Virus record (IMG/VR): IMGVR_UViG_3300021376_000206 | Coordinates: 1 to 33,083 of that record | DNA from: a virus | Length of the DNA stretch: 33,083 nt | Direction: 5' to 3' (one strand) | Part shown: piece after piece, positions 17,486 through 25,547 of the stretch | Layout of the letters: every line of letters begins with the position of its first letter | How positions within the stretch are numbered: position 1 is the first letter of the stretch | Translations under genes and position numbers: made by a program | Notes under the pieces: generated by a model | Databases searched by the model: none | Told to the model about the DNA's origin: nothing | The model's input: the letters and a program-made list of their open reading frames with translations, nothing else

Positions 17486-18231
17486 TCTTCTTTCTCCGTC
17501 CATTTACTGTTACCTTCTTCATCAAATGTCCAAGCAGGTGTGTGCGCGACATCATTTACCCAAAAAGAAGATTCATACCCCAGATCTATTATTTTTTTAG
17601 CGTTTTTTAATCTTAACTTTCGTAGCGCTTTTATTTCTATTTGCCTAATTCTTTCTCTTGTGCAATCTAACATTTTTGCAACTTCTTCTAAAGAGTAGCC
17701 GGAATCACCATGTAACCCAAATCTGTATTCCAAAACTCTTTTTTCTCTTGGAGTTAAATGCTCAAGCGCATTTCTTATGTGTTCTTTAAATTCTTTCTTT
17801 TCTACAATTTCGTCAGGTTGATCAGGCAGTTCGTAGTCAACCCCCTGCACCGCGTTATTTAGTTTTAGTATGTTTCCCCCAAGAATGGCATGCGGATGAT
17901 CTTGGTAACTATTTGAGTTAAACCACGTTGAATTTTTTCGTGTTTTTAAAGTTAACTGCTCGGCCGTCCAAAGGTCTGTGGGGGCAGCGCCAAGTACTTC
18001 CATAAGACGTTTAGCAGCAGGACTAAACTCACCAGCCTCGTTAAGTGGCTTTTGTCTAAAACATATAAAAGAATTAACATCGCCGTCTCTTAATTCATTT
18101 TGTCTACAAAATTCAGCAACGCTTTTAAATCCTAAATTTTCAATAGCAGATAGCAACAAATTGTTACGAATAGAAACTTTAATTCGATACGGCTGTTCGT
18201 CACTCGTTGCATCGTAGTTAACAATGTCCAT
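17482..18231 (-). CDS. Sigma-70 region 4 protein with N-terminal phage domain
   Basis: I choose the ATG at 18231 ([10 protein letters not shown]), which has GGAG six bases upstream. The longer frame begins with GTG at 18255 inside the polymerase gene. The 249-residue product ends in a clear sigma-70 region 4: [15 protein letters not shown] (from about 159), then a helix-turn-helix with [19 protein letters not shown] (from about 190), very close to RpoD. Region 2, which melts the -10 element, is absent. The N-terminal 15-95 segment ([28 protein letters not shown]) resembles an HTH-like domain found in phage sigma-like proteins. It could bind host RNA polymerase and recruit it to -35-like sites of late genes, or block host sigma. 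Both are inference. Confidence 0.75.
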   Translation of the reverse strand: MDIVNYDATSDEQPYRIKVSIRNNLLLSAIENLGFKSVAEFCRQNELRDGDVNSFICFRQKPLNEAGEFSPAAKRLMEVLGAAPTDLWTAEQLTLKTRKNSTWFNSNSYQDHPHAILGGNILKLNNAVQGVDYELPDQPDEIVEKKEFKEHIRNALEHLTPREKRVLEYRFGLHGDSGYSLEEVAKMLDCTRERIRQIEIKALRKLRLKNAKKIIDLGYESSFWVNDVAHTPAWTFDEEGNSKWTEKEE

Positions 18232-20014
18232 AACTTTCTCCACATTCAACTTCACAGGTAAGGGGTAGTGTTTGCGCCCACTTGGGTCGCCACTTCATGC
18301 ACTCAGTGACGTACGCTACGGCCTCCGTGGCTTCAGCTTCTTTAGCAATGCATACGACAGAATCGTGTACTGTCAGCGCAACTTTGTATTTTTTTGCAAT
18401 CTTTAACATTTGTTCGCCAACCGCGCATCGAGCTACAGCTTGTGTGAAGTTCTCCGTAACTTTTCCCCCATAAATTTTTGTTTCACCCATTCTTGTTTTG
18501 TAAACATATTGTCCGTCCAAATCTTTTGAAAGTTGCGGATATCGAATAAGTAAACCTGATGGCAAGCGAATGCCTCCGTCTTCTACGGTTATCACTTCAG
18601 GGTGCATACCAAGTGGCGTAGTTTGACGTGCAGCGATTGCGTCTAAAGCCTTTTGAGCCTCTTTCCAAAGCAGCGGGATGTGCGGATAAGTTTCTCGGTA
18701 GATGTAGATAATTCGTTGACACTCATTCTCCGGTAGCGCAACCCCAAAAACCTTAAGTTGAGCCTGAAACTTAACCGCGCCCATTCCGTATCCTGCCCCG
18801 AGGATAGTCGTCTTACCAACAAATCTTTCCTCTTTCGTAATTTCTTCGACAGGCTTACCATATATTGCCGACGCCATGATCTTGTAGACATCTTTACCTT
18901 TATCAAACGCATCAACTAAGTCCTCTTGTCCGGCTAACCACGCCACAGCACGCGCTTCAATCTGTGATGAGTCGGCATTAATAATTACATAACCTTTTGG
19001 GGGTGTTATTACTTTTTTAAGCGTCCCATTCCTCGGTAGATTTTGAAGATTAAGTTTATCATCACCGCCCCAACGCCCTGTATGCGCAGCGTAATACCGC
19101 AACGGCACAGGTAGATTGCCCCTTTTAGCTATCTCAATAAACCTTTCAGTTCTTGTCTCTTCCAACGTACTCTTTGTGCCTAGTCGTGCAGCAACAAGTG
19201 CTTGTACCCGCAGATCTTCATGATCCTGTAATTCTTTCAATCCTTCGTCAGACTTAGCCAAGGCCCATGTCTCTTTGCCTGTCGCCGGACTAATCTTAGT
19301 CGGCACAACCACGCCAAGGCTTTGCAGTAGCGCAGCAAACCTATCGTTAGAAAGGAGCGTGTCTTTGTCGGAGTCGGCAGCACGCATTAACTTTTCTTTG
19401 CGCTCTTTGACTTCTTCAAGATGCTGCTCTAGTAATGGAAGATTTAATTCTAAGACCGGCTCCGTAAACATTCGCAAAGTGAGGTCAATAAGTTTAAGTT
19501 CTGTTTTATTAAATCTAGGGGCAAGGCGTTGAAAAAGGCAATAAGTAAGGTCAACGTCATTACGACAATAATCGCCGTAGCGGCTAAGATCCTCATCAAG
19601 AAACGCTGCTCGTCTCTTGCCCATCGCATTAACCACTTCATTGCCTTTTACTCCTAAGTTGTAGCGTTCAGCTAACTTCGCCAAACTGTTGCCTGCCTCA
19701 GTACCATCAGTAGCACGTGCCATGCATAGCGTATCTAACCATGCAAAAGGACGAATCCTAAAACGCCAAGACAGAATAGCCCCGTCAAAAAGAGTATTGT
19801 GGGCAAGAACAAAGCTGTTAGCCCAATCAAAACTTCCCAAGAATTCCGCAGTTTCTTCATGTGTTCCACTAAACCACTCTGTCTCGTTGTCATCTACTTT
19901 TACTCCTACGCCAATAACTTCAAAGCGATCATCACGCACATACTCCTCAGTAGTCATCTTAGATAAAGAAAACTCTTTGTCGTAATAGGTTTCAAAGTCT
20001 ACCGTGATAATCAT
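18218..20014 (-). CDS. Family A DNA polymerase with 3'-5' exonuclease domain
   Basis: A 598-residue replicative polymerase of the PolA family without a 5'-3' exonuclease domain, as usual in phages. Proofreading motifs are present: DFETYYD (D6, E8), LAHNTLFDG, and YCRNDVDLT for ExoIII. Polymerase motif A is [10 protein letters not shown] with D348. Motif B (O-helix) reads R397 to G407 with K401, L405 and the following AGYGMG. Motif C is LTVHDSVV with D551. Two positions are notable. The site equal to Phe762 of E. coli Pol I is Leu405, and the residue after the motif C aspartate is Ser rather than the usual Glu. The start overlaps the upstream stop in ATGA. The gene overlaps the sigma-like gene by 14 bases. 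Function is certain at family level. Confidence 0.92.
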   Translation of the reverse strand: MIITVDFETYYDKEFSLSKMTTEEYVRDDRFEVIGVGVKVDDNETEWFSGTHEETAEFLGSFDWANSFVLAHNTLFDGAILSWRFRIRPFAWLDTLCMARATDGTEAGNSLAKLAERYNLGVKGNEVVNAMGKRRAAFLDEDLSRYGDYCRNDVDLTYCLFQRLAPRFNKTELKLIDLTLRMFTEPVLELNLPLLEQHLEEVKERKEKLMRAADSDKDTLLSNDRFAALLQSLGVVVPTKISPATGKETWALAKSDEGLKELQDHEDLRVQALVAARLGTKSTLEETRTERFIEIAKRGNLPVPLRYYAAHTGRWGGDDKLNLQNLPRNGTLKKVITPPKGYVIINADSSQIEARAVAWLAGQEDLVDAFDKGKDVYKIMASAIYGKPVEEITKEERFVGKTTILGAGYGMGAVKFQAQLKVFGVALPENECQRIIYIYRETYPHIPLLWKEAQKALDAIAARQTTPLGMHPEVITVEDGGIRLPSGLLIRYPQLSKDLDGQYVYKTRMGETKIYGGKVTENFTQAVARCAVGEQMLKIAKKYKVALTVHDSVVCIAKEAEATEAVAYVTECMKWRPKWAQTLPLTCEVECGESYGHC

Positions 20015-20325
20015 TTCTGTTTCATTCTTATGCGAGGGGCATTCATCAGCTTTTTAGCCGCACGTGACACCGTATCAAAACTAAATTCTTCGGAGGGTGA
20101 ATTATCCATAATTGTCTGCATAATTACTTCTTGCGTAGCTTTGCGTCTTAACGCATTATACTTACGCCCAAGTAAGAATCTCTCAACCGGATTAAAACAA
20201 CCTTCGTTTAACACTTCTCCCCATTTAGTATTTAGTCGGCGTGACTCGTATGAACGCACAAACTCTTCAGGGTAGAGATCCATGCGCTCTAATAAAATTT
20301 TTACCTGTTCAGAAACCAAAGCCAT
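20011..20325 (-). CDS. Hypothetical protein upstream of DNA polymerase (104 aa)
   Basis: A 104-residue basic helical protein. The first half contains MDLYPEEFVRSYESRRLNTKWGEVL and the middle NPVERFLLGRKYNALRRKATQ. Such conserved genes sit next to phage polymerase genes, but I know no function for them. It starts six bases after the VRR-NUC stop, with GAGGAG as ribosome binding site, and its stop overlaps the polymerase start by four bases, so its product is made together with the polymerase and might be an accessory factor. Confidence 0.65.
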   Translation of the reverse strand: MALVSEQVKILLERMDLYPEEFVRSYESRRLNTKWGEVLNEGCFNPVERFLLGRKYNALRRKATQEVIMQTIMDNSPSEEFSFDTVSRAAKKLMNAPRIRMKQK

Positions 20326-20331
20326 GGGCTT

Positions 20332-20655
20332 TTACTCCTCGGAACTGGTCAGATCAGCGAGCAAAGCCTCAAGATCAGGCAGCTTTGTCTCGTCAACGAT
20401 AAATGAAATCCCGCCGTTTTCTTTTATGTTTTCTAACTCGCGGTGTTGTAACGCCGTAACTTTGCCACCATTGGCTTTGCACTCAATGGCTAGAAAATAT
20501 CCATGCTTAGACTTCAGACCCTGCGCACAGCAAATGAAATCAGGAACACCACTTCGACCATAGCCACCCGTTGCAGGCATGAAGTAGTAGATGTTATATT
20601 TTTTGAGTAAAGCCTTGACTTTGGCTTTGACTCGGCCCTCTGGTGTTATTTTCAT
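20332..20655 (-). CDS. VRR-NUC domain nuclease
   Basis: A 107-residue single-domain protein of the VRR-NUC type within the PD-(D/E)XK superfamily. The order is E6 near the N-terminus, GVPDF with D39, AIECKA with E58 and K60, and then GKVTALQ with Q70. This set and the length match phage VRR-NUC proteins, which cut branched DNA such as Holliday junctions or flaps. It is the first gene after the promoter at 20684-20712 and heads the operon with polymerase and SNF2-like helicase, a well-known pairing. The start is the ATG at 20655, preceded by AAGAGGA. Confidence 0.85.
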   Translation of the reverse strand: MKITPEGRVKAKVKALLKKYNIYYFMPATGGYGRSGVPDFICCAQGLKSKHGYFLAIECKANGGKVTALQHRELENIKENGGISFIVDETKLPDLEALLADLTSSEE

Positions 20656-20683
20656 GTGTATCCTCTTGTCGGATTATGGACAG

Positions 20684-20712
20684 AGTATACTTCGGCTTAG
20701 TCAGGATTGCAA
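20684..20712 (-). promoter_or_regulatory. Sigma70-type promoter of the nuclease/polymerase operon
   Basis: Read leftward, -35 TTGCAA (20707-20712) and -10 TATACT (20684-20689) are 17 bases apart. Transcription would begin near 20677, about 20 bases before the VRR-NUC ATG. The promoter follows directly after the palindrome-terminator at 20747-20779, so the two together separate the accessory operon from the replication operon. Confidence 0.7.
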
Positions 20713-20746
20713 GAGGTTTTAATCTAAGGGAGAACCCCAAAGAAAA

Positions 20747-20779
20747 ACGGACAATCCTAGATCATCTAGGATTGTCCGT
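20747..20779. repeat. Dispersed palindrome copy 1, acting as leftward terminator
   Basis: This is the most perfect copy of the phage palindrome family: a 16-base arm ACGGACAATCCTAGAT, one central C, and the exact reverse complement of the arm. Read leftward, the hairpin is followed by TTTTTCTTT, so this copy also works as a rho-independent terminator for the operon that ends at 20873. It is non-coding, unlike copies 2-5. Confidence 0.85.
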
Positions 20780-20797
20780 AAAGAGGAAAGCGTTAGT

Positions 20798-20825
20798 GTG
20801 GGATTAGCAGATTAGTCTGTCCCAC
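20798..20825. repeat. Inverted repeat with inner stem, near the 3' end of the accessory operon
   Basis: GTGGGA (20798-20803) pairs with TCCCAC (20820-20825). Inside, CAGA pairs with TCTG around a TTAG loop, leaving a TTAG bulge on one side. It lies between the stop at 20873 and the palindrome-terminator. There is no T tract, so it is either a protective mRNA 3' structure or a protein site. Confidence 0.5.
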
Positions 20826-20872
20826 GCAGGTTCATGGAGATACTCCGCATCTGCAATACGGTTTACGACCCA

Positions 20873-21724
20873 CTACATAACCTTAGTTTTACCTGCTACG
20901 ATGAAATACCACATTTCTTTGGTATCGCCAACACTATACTCACACTTAAAGCCAATGTCAGCGGCAAACTGATTCGGCTCCAAGATTTTCAACATCGTAT
21001 ATTTTTCTTGAGAATACTGATCAAGTTCATAGGTGCTTTTTAGTTTGCTTGTGGTAGCAGGGTCAGCCATATGAGCAAAAAGAAGCGTCTCATCTTTCAT
21101 AACTCGTAATGCATAGCCATTGTTGTTTTTGCAATGCATCATTACATTTTCTGCAACATCTAAGTTTTCTTTCTTACGAATTAATTCTTTGTTAATGATT
21201 TGATCTTCAATGGATTTTGGAATCGGAGGATTCTTACCTAGATACTTATCAAGAAAGTAATTAGTCAGGGTTGCAGTAGTGCCGAATGAGATAGTATCTT
21301 TGTAATCACAATTAATTTTATCTTTCAGTCTCTCCGCAACATTTCTCACATTTGTAATCAATTGAATACCTAAATCAACCAAAGGTTTCTTTGAAAGCAG
21401 GTCTATGGCGTTACGAGCAGCAGTCTTTGCGTCTTTACTAAACTTAGTGTTTTTATGTGCTCTACCTCTAGACTTTTTAATATTATCGCTAGTGATTGCA
21501 AACCACTCATAAACATTCCCATCGCTTGGGCTGTGTCTTCTGTAAGTTGCATCAATCCGACCAAGGTTTTGACCGTCTTGCCACACCGCTACTTCTGTGG
21601 CTTCCTGTTCACTATTAGACCTTATTACCTCATACTCTAGAAGAGGGCGTTTTGCATACACAATTGAAAGCACCGCATGTAGGCGATGATGCAATCTTTT
21701 TGCTTTGTTGTAGTGAATAAGCAT
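20873..21724 (-). CDS. Conserved-type phage hypothetical protein in MoxR/VWA module
   Basis: A 283-residue soluble protein with no domain that I recognise. The N-terminal 70 residues are mixed strand and helix (YEVIRSNSEQEATEVAVWQDG). A basic patch occurs near 85-95 (KKSRGRAHKNTKF). The C-terminus is β-rich and ends WYFIVAGKTKVM. It is the last gene of the accessory operon, 12 bases after the DUF3150-like gene, with a TAGGAG ribosome binding site. The fixed position after the AAA+ and VWA genes suggests it works with that module, though this is inference from context alone. Confidence 0.65.
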   Translation of the reverse strand: MLIHYNKAKRLHHRLHAVLSIVYAKRPLLEYEVIRSNSEQEATEVAVWQDGQNLGRIDATYRRHSPSDGNVYEWFAITSDNIKKSRGRAHKNTKFSKDAKTAARNAIDLLSKKPLVDLGIQLITNVRNVAERLKDKINCDYKDTISFGTTATLTNYFLDKYLGKNPPIPKSIEDQIINKELIRKKENLDVAENVMMHCKNNNGYALRVMKDETLLFAHMADPATTSKLKSTYELDQYSQEKYTMLKILEPNQFAADIGFKCEYSVGDTKEMWYFIVAGKTKVM

Positions 21725-21736
21725 AGTTTTCTCCTA

Positions 21737-22603
21737 TTAGAAATTAAATTTCGATAGTATTGCATCGACCTCTGCCTTGACACCTCGGCGAGTATCATCA
21801 TCCCCACGCAAGTCGTCCGCTTCAATGCCTGTGAATGTCTGAGCCATGAGATGTCGAGCACGCTCCAATTCAGGATCCTTGGTCACATTCAGGACTTTCA
21901 GCATCTCCACTAACTCCTGAGCATTTTCTATCAGCGAGTCTCGGAAGACTTTGCGTTTAGCGTCTCCCCCAGACACACTATCCTCAAGCCTTTCGCTAAC
22001 ATGGGATAGACAGTCGTGCAATCGAGACCAAGCCTCTTTCATAGCCCCTTGAACTCGCTCGTTGATTGCCGTATTGCATTGCTCTTCCAATTCGGCTCGT
22101 GCTTGGTTTCCGATGTTGATGCGCCAATCTCCTGCTGTTGGCACAGGAGAAAACACATAACGAAAACGAAACTTATCGGAAATAGACTCGGTCTCAGGAT
22201 AATCATTTCTGTCGAATAGATTGCCTAATTGGAAAGCAGCTGCATCAACCAAGTTTGGATAAGAAGCCAAGAAGTCTTGGACTAAGGCGTTGTATTCCTG
22301 CTCATACTCACCAAGCCTTTCTTTGTAAGGCAGAAAGTTTTCCACCGGCAGAAGGCGTAAGCCGTTGTCCGACCACGGCAAAGTATTAGTGTTGTGCCAT
22401 GCTCTGACATTGGCGGCGAACTTCACAATGTTGTCCAACTTCTGCGTCCCCGCAAGAAGGTTCTTGTTGTAATTACCCGCTCGGGCTCGAGCACCGTTAG
22501 TCGTATCTACTTCTTGAGAAACACGCTTGTCTAACTTGCGGGCTGTCCAGCAACTAATTGATAACTCTACGAGCATGGCGCTCGTTTCGATTCCGAAACT
22601 CAT
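21737..22603 (-). CDS. DUF3150-like protein of the MoxR/VWA module
   Basis: A 288-residue, mostly helical protein. The N-terminus LVELSISCWTARKLDKRVSQEV and the later motifs LPWSDNGLRLLPVENF and FSPVPTAGDW resemble the DUF3150-like proteins that accompany MoxR ATPase and metallopeptidase/VWA genes in phages and bacteria. I cannot run the profile search that would confirm this family. The C-terminal third is coiled coil (ELEEQCNTAINERVQGAM onward). The ATG overlaps the stop of the 55-residue RHH gene by four bases. Its biochemical role is unknown. It may be the substrate or adaptor protein of the AAA+ machine. Confidence 0.6.
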   Translation of the reverse strand: MSFGIETSAMLVELSISCWTARKLDKRVSQEVDTTNGARARAGNYNKNLLAGTQKLDNIVKFAANVRAWHNTNTLPWSDNGLRLLPVENFLPYKERLGEYEQEYNALVQDFLASYPNLVDAAAFQLGNLFDRNDYPETESISDKFRFRYVFSPVPTAGDWRINIGNQARAELEEQCNTAINERVQGAMKEAWSRLHDCLSHVSERLEDSVSGGDAKRKVFRDSLIENAQELVEMLKVLNVTKDPELERARHLMAQTFTGIEADDLRGDDDTRRGVKAEVDAILSKFNF

Positions 22604-22767
22604 GACTGCCTCTCTTTCATTTGTTTAGTTACAAGATACTCAACAACCTGAGTAAGCGATGGAACAAACCCAACCTTCACCGCAAACTCAGATTGAAGCG
22701 TTCTGATGTCCTCGTATGTTTTGGTGTTGATACGAATGGACTTGCCTTGATCTTTGTCGTTGCTCAT
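22600..22767 (-). CDS. Ribbon-helix-helix (CopG/Arc-like) protein, 55 aa
   Basis: A short gene easily missed because of its size. The product begins MSNDKDQGKSIRINTKTYED: the strand KSIRIN, the helix TYEDIRTLQSEFAV, and a second helix SLTQVVEYLVTKQMKE. That is the ribbon-helix-helix layout of dimeric repressors. Its ATG overlaps the VWA stop in an ATGA junction, and its stop overlaps the DUF3150-like ATG in another, so the frame is well supported. RHH dimers bind palindromic operators, which makes it a candidate regulator of this operon. No target is proven. Confidence 0.75.
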   Translation of the reverse strand: MSNDKDQGKSIRINTKTYEDIRTLQSEFAVKVGFVPSLTQVVEYLVTKQMKERQS

Positions 22768-24005
22768 ATATGCACCACCTTTCCATATTTGTTAGTAAAT
22801 ACTTTGTTATCTTTGATACACCACAGCAGAGGAGCCTTGATCTGACTCCACTCACCCTCACCTTCATAGAAGCACCCATCGGTTAGCATCACCACACAAT
22901 CAGGTTCGATACGCTTATCACCCATGAACTTGATCACGCAGTTAGGGTCTGTGCCACCACCACCTCTTGGTTTCGTAGAATCAGTCAAAGTTTGAACCGC
23001 TCCGTCTTCGTAGGTTTCATGCCCTGCGACATGGGTATCCCAATACATCAACTCGACTTTCTGTGGTGTAACTTCATCGCATACAGAGCGCACCTCGCTT
23101 AAGAACTCTGCGAGAACTTCTCCGTCTATTGAGCCTGATGTGTCGATGCCCACCGCAATGCATTGAAGTCGGCGGGATATGGTCTGCGGTAGATACACCC
23201 CTGCTCCGATAAGTCTGCGATTGAACCGCCGCCACGATGAGTCATCACGCCCCTTCGCTACTTGCTTGATGAAGTCACGCAACACTTCTTTCCAGTCGAT
23301 CTTAGGGGTCAGCAACTCATGGATTTCTCTAGAAATATTTCCGTTCATCTTACCGGCCAACAACGCACCTTGTCGTAATGCGTTGTCGATTTCCTTTGCA
23401 ATCTGTTCGGCTTCTTTGTCATCCATCTCGTTAGCCTCATCCCACAGATGTTCGTCAAACCCCTGCGGCTCATCGTCTTGGACATTCCTAGATGGACTAG
23501 GATTGTCCGCAACACCTTCCTCATCATCACCCTTACCACGAGGAGGATTCTCTTTCTCTAGAATAGTAAAGACTTGGTAAGTGTCCATACCACGAAAGCG
23601 TTCATCCACTAAGCCCATGACTTTGCCTTCCTCGTCAGTCGGCATGGCTACGATCTCTTCGTCAGGGTCATAATCTTTTATTTGCAGGTTAATCACATAA
23701 TCACACGCAGCATTCGCTAGCCCACGGTTCCTCTTATAAAGTTTTTCCCAGGTTGTTAAGTGGCGATACGCTTTGTGCATCGCCTCGTGCAACACAAGAA
23801 AGCCAAGTTGCTTATCGTTCAGACGATCCACGAACCCCCGCCCGTAAGTAACATTGACACCATCAGTTGCCGCAGTCGGCATGAGGTCGTCCACCTTGAC
23901 CTTGCCCACCATAAACAAACCTGAGAATAAACAAAACTTCTTGTGACGCATTAGAGTCACATGGACTCTTTCAATGCGTTGTTCCGCAGATAACTTAACC
24001 ATCAC
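22764..24005 (-). CDS. Metallopeptidase-like/VWA domain protein (DUF2201-like)
   Basis: This 413-residue protein joins two parts. The N-terminal part has a zinc-peptidase signature HEAMH (H73, E74, H77) followed by RHLTTWEKLYKRN, as in the putative metallopeptidase domain DUF2201. The C-terminal part is a VWA-like domain: GIDTSGS with D288, S290 and S292 as MIDAS metal ligands, then a Rossmann-type fold. An acidic linker joins them (about residues 155-195) and contains the in-frame palindrome copy at 23480-23508, encoding DNPSPSRNV. MoxR ATPases usually work with VWA partners, and the MoxR gene lies three genes upstream in the transcript. Proposed role: protein remodelling with that ATPase. 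The cellular target is unknown. Confidence 0.8.
   Translation of the reverse strand: MMVKLSAEQRIERVHVTLMRHKKFCLFSGLFMVGKVKVDDLMPTAATDGVNVTYGRGFVDRLNDKQLGFLVLHEAMHKAYRHLTTWEKLYKRNRGLANAACDYVINLQIKDYDPDEEIVAMPTDEEGKVMGLVDERFRGMDTYQVFTILEKENPPRGKGDDEEGVADNPSPSRNVQDDEPQGFDEHLWDEANEMDDKEAEQIAKEIDNALRQGALLAGKMNGNISREIHELLTPKIDWKEVLRDFIKQVAKGRDDSSWRRFNRRLIGAGVYLPQTISRRLQCIAVGIDTSGSIDGEVLAEFLSEVRSVCDEVTPQKVELMYWDTHVAGHETYEDGAVQTLTDSTKPRGGGGTDPNCVIKFMGDKRIEPDCVVMLTDGCFYEGEGEWSQIKAPLLWCIKDNKVFTNKYGKVVHI
23480..23508. repeat. Dispersed palindrome copy 2, inside the VWA gene
   Basis: The left arm GGACATTCCTAG and right arm CTAGGATTGTCC pair with one mismatch around a five-base loop. The copy is read as codons on the minus strand and gives the peptide DNPSPSRNV in the acidic linker between the peptidase-like and VWA domains. 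Confidence 0.8.
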
Positions 24006-24247
24006 GCTTCTCCTTGTGGTTCAGATTTACCAAGATAACAAGTGTCGTATGCACTACTGACTTGATCAACAATTTGTGCAATAAATGCTTGCTTGGACAT
24101 ATTCAAGTCTGTGCCAATTTCAGCAACCATAAAACACATTGTGTTTAAGGCCGCATCAATATCGCGGTCGGTTAAAACTTCAGCGAGTGCACGATACAGT
24201 TTCATACAATCTTCCCTTTCTTGCTTAGTCGAATTTCGTTTGCGCAT
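24002..24247 (-). CDS. Small helical hypothetical protein (81 aa)
   Basis: The start is placed at ATG 24247 (MRKRNSTKQ), which has AAAGGA close upstream, rather than at the upstream TTG. After a basic N-terminus, the chain is helical (EDCMKLYRALAEVLTDRDIDAALNTM) with a second helix FIAQIVDQVSSAY. No family recognised. Its stop overlaps the VWA start by four bases and its start overlaps the next gene upstream by 23 bases. Confidence 0.6.
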   Translation of the reverse strand: MRKRNSTKQEREDCMKLYRALAEVLTDRDIDAALNTMCFMVAEIGTDLNMSKQAFIAQIVDQVSSAYDTCYLGKSEPQGEA

Positions 24248-24440
24248 CTTCTTTCCTTTCAAATAAAATATTTAATGCAGGGTCAAGCGGAGTGCAGTCC
24301 TTCGCTGGAACCCAACGGACTAACTCACGCCCAAACACATCCTTCTTGAGAACTAATGTGAGCCAAAGCGTAGAGTCGCCAAAGTGTTCCTTGCGTATCA
24401 CTTTCCGCACCTCATTTTTAACCAATGCATACTCATCCAT
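24225..24440 (-). CDS. Small hypothetical protein downstream of MoxR (71 aa)
   Basis: A 71-residue protein with a β-strand-rich centre (STLWLTLVLKKDVFGREL VRWVP) flanked by charged helices. No domain is known to me. The ATG overlaps the stop of the MoxR gene by one base (TGATG), so it is translated by re-initiation with it, and it lies between the ATPase and the VWA gene. That makes a role in the same module plausible but unproven. Confidence 0.6.
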   Translation of the reverse strand: MDEYALVKNEVRKVIRKEHFGDSTLWLTLVLKKDVFGRELVRWVPAKDCTPLDPALNILFERKEDAQTKFD

Positions 24441-25531
24441 CAGAACAAATACTGATTCTCACGCATCCATGTAACAAATGGTGCGCTCGTCATCACCAAA
24501 GATTTCTTAGCGTCAGACTTCATAGCACTCAAACAGAACACAGACTGCAACTCTTTCGGTGTTCGCTTCATGTAGTCGAACCACTTGCCGATGTTGTTGC
24601 GGTCAATTTTCTGCAATGCGTTGAACGCTAAGATGCATAGTGCCGCTGGACTATTCGGGACTTGCGCTCCGTTAGGATTAGTAGTGATCTGCTCCCATGT
24701 TGGTAGCGAGTCAGCAACTTCTAAGTAAGCAAGTAACTCCCTAGCAGAGTAAGCACCGATTGTGCCTTCAAGAGATGCCTTCAATGCGTTGTGACTAAAC
24801 TCTAAGCGTTTCTTTAAGACATTGCTTGCCTTAACCAAAGTGCGTGGAGAACAGCAAGACTGATCAGGTTTCTTGGGATGGAAGATGTGATGATTCTCTG
24901 CCTGCCCACCATCAAGATAAGATGCCAAAACTTGTGGATACTCTTTGACAAACGCAATCATTGTCGGCTCGACATCATTACGGATTGCCCACAGACCCCA
25001 TGATCCTTCTTCAACAGACCCGTCAGGATTAAACCCCGCCCGTGGTTTGTCCACATGAATCCTAGTGATACGCCCGATAGTGTGTGCTTTCATAGTGTCG
25101 CCTACGCCATCGGTTGTCATGTTGCCTGCAATCATTACGATAGAATCAGGATGCAACTTATCTCCGTTAGGTGTCCTACGCTCATGCAGCAAGGGATGCA
25201 ACATATTCTGAACGGCCTGCGGTGCTTTAGTGAACTCGTCAATGAAGATCACAAGCGGCTCGCCGGTGTGCAGTCCCCAATGCTCGTTAAGATAGAAGTG
25301 CGTGGTCTTTGTCTCGTGGTTAGGAACAGGGATGCCGATGTCACCCAACTCTATGTTCGGCCCGTCCATGTAGATGGGCCTGAACCCTGTCCGCTTTGCG
25401 ACCTCGTCATGCATCGCAGTCTTACCGATGCCAGGCTCGCCCACTAAGTGACAAGTGTTGGTGCTACCGATGGACACAACAAGATCCACAACCTCACTCA
25501 AAGATACACGACTGCTTAGATTGATTTCCAT
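24440..25531 (-). CDS. MoxR-type AAA+ ATPase
   Basis: A 363-residue AAA+ ATPase. Walker A is GEPGIGKT at 31-38 (K37). Walker B is VIFIDEF with D98 and E99. After it comes NMLHPLLHERR, and sensor 1 is IVMIAGN near 132-138. The R of RITRIHVDKP lies where an arginine finger is expected. This is the MoxR/RavA form in which an ATPase works with a VWA protein, and such a protein is encoded downstream. MoxR pairs remodel or help assemble protein complexes. Their job in phages is not known. The start is the ATG at 25531, with GAGGAAACC upstream. The gene follows the 320-residue hypothetical by 16 bases. Confidence 0.85.
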   Translation of the reverse strand: MEINLSSRVSLSEVVDLVVSIGSTNTCHLVGEPGIGKTAMHDEVAKRTGFRPIYMDGPNIELGDIGIPVPNHETKTTHFYLNEHWGLHTGEPLVIFIDEFTKAPQAVQNMLHPLLHERRTPNGDKLHPDSIVMIAGNMTTDGVGDTMKAHTIGRITRIHVDKPRAGFNPDGSVEEGSWGLWAIRNDVEPTMIAFVKEYPQVLASYLDGGQAENHHIFHPKKPDQSCCSPRTLVKASNVLKKRLEFSHNALKASLEGTIGAYSARELLAYLEVADSLPTWEQITTNPNGAQVPNSPAALCILAFNALQKIDRNNIGKWFDYMKRTPKELQSVFCLSAMKSDAKKSLVMTSAPFVTWMRENQYLF

Positions 25532-25547
25532 TTGGTTTCCTCTTAGT

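Noticed and set aside
18232-18255. GTG start for the sigma-like gene
   Set aside because: It lies further inside the polymerase gene, while the ATG at 18231 has a GGAG at the right distance.
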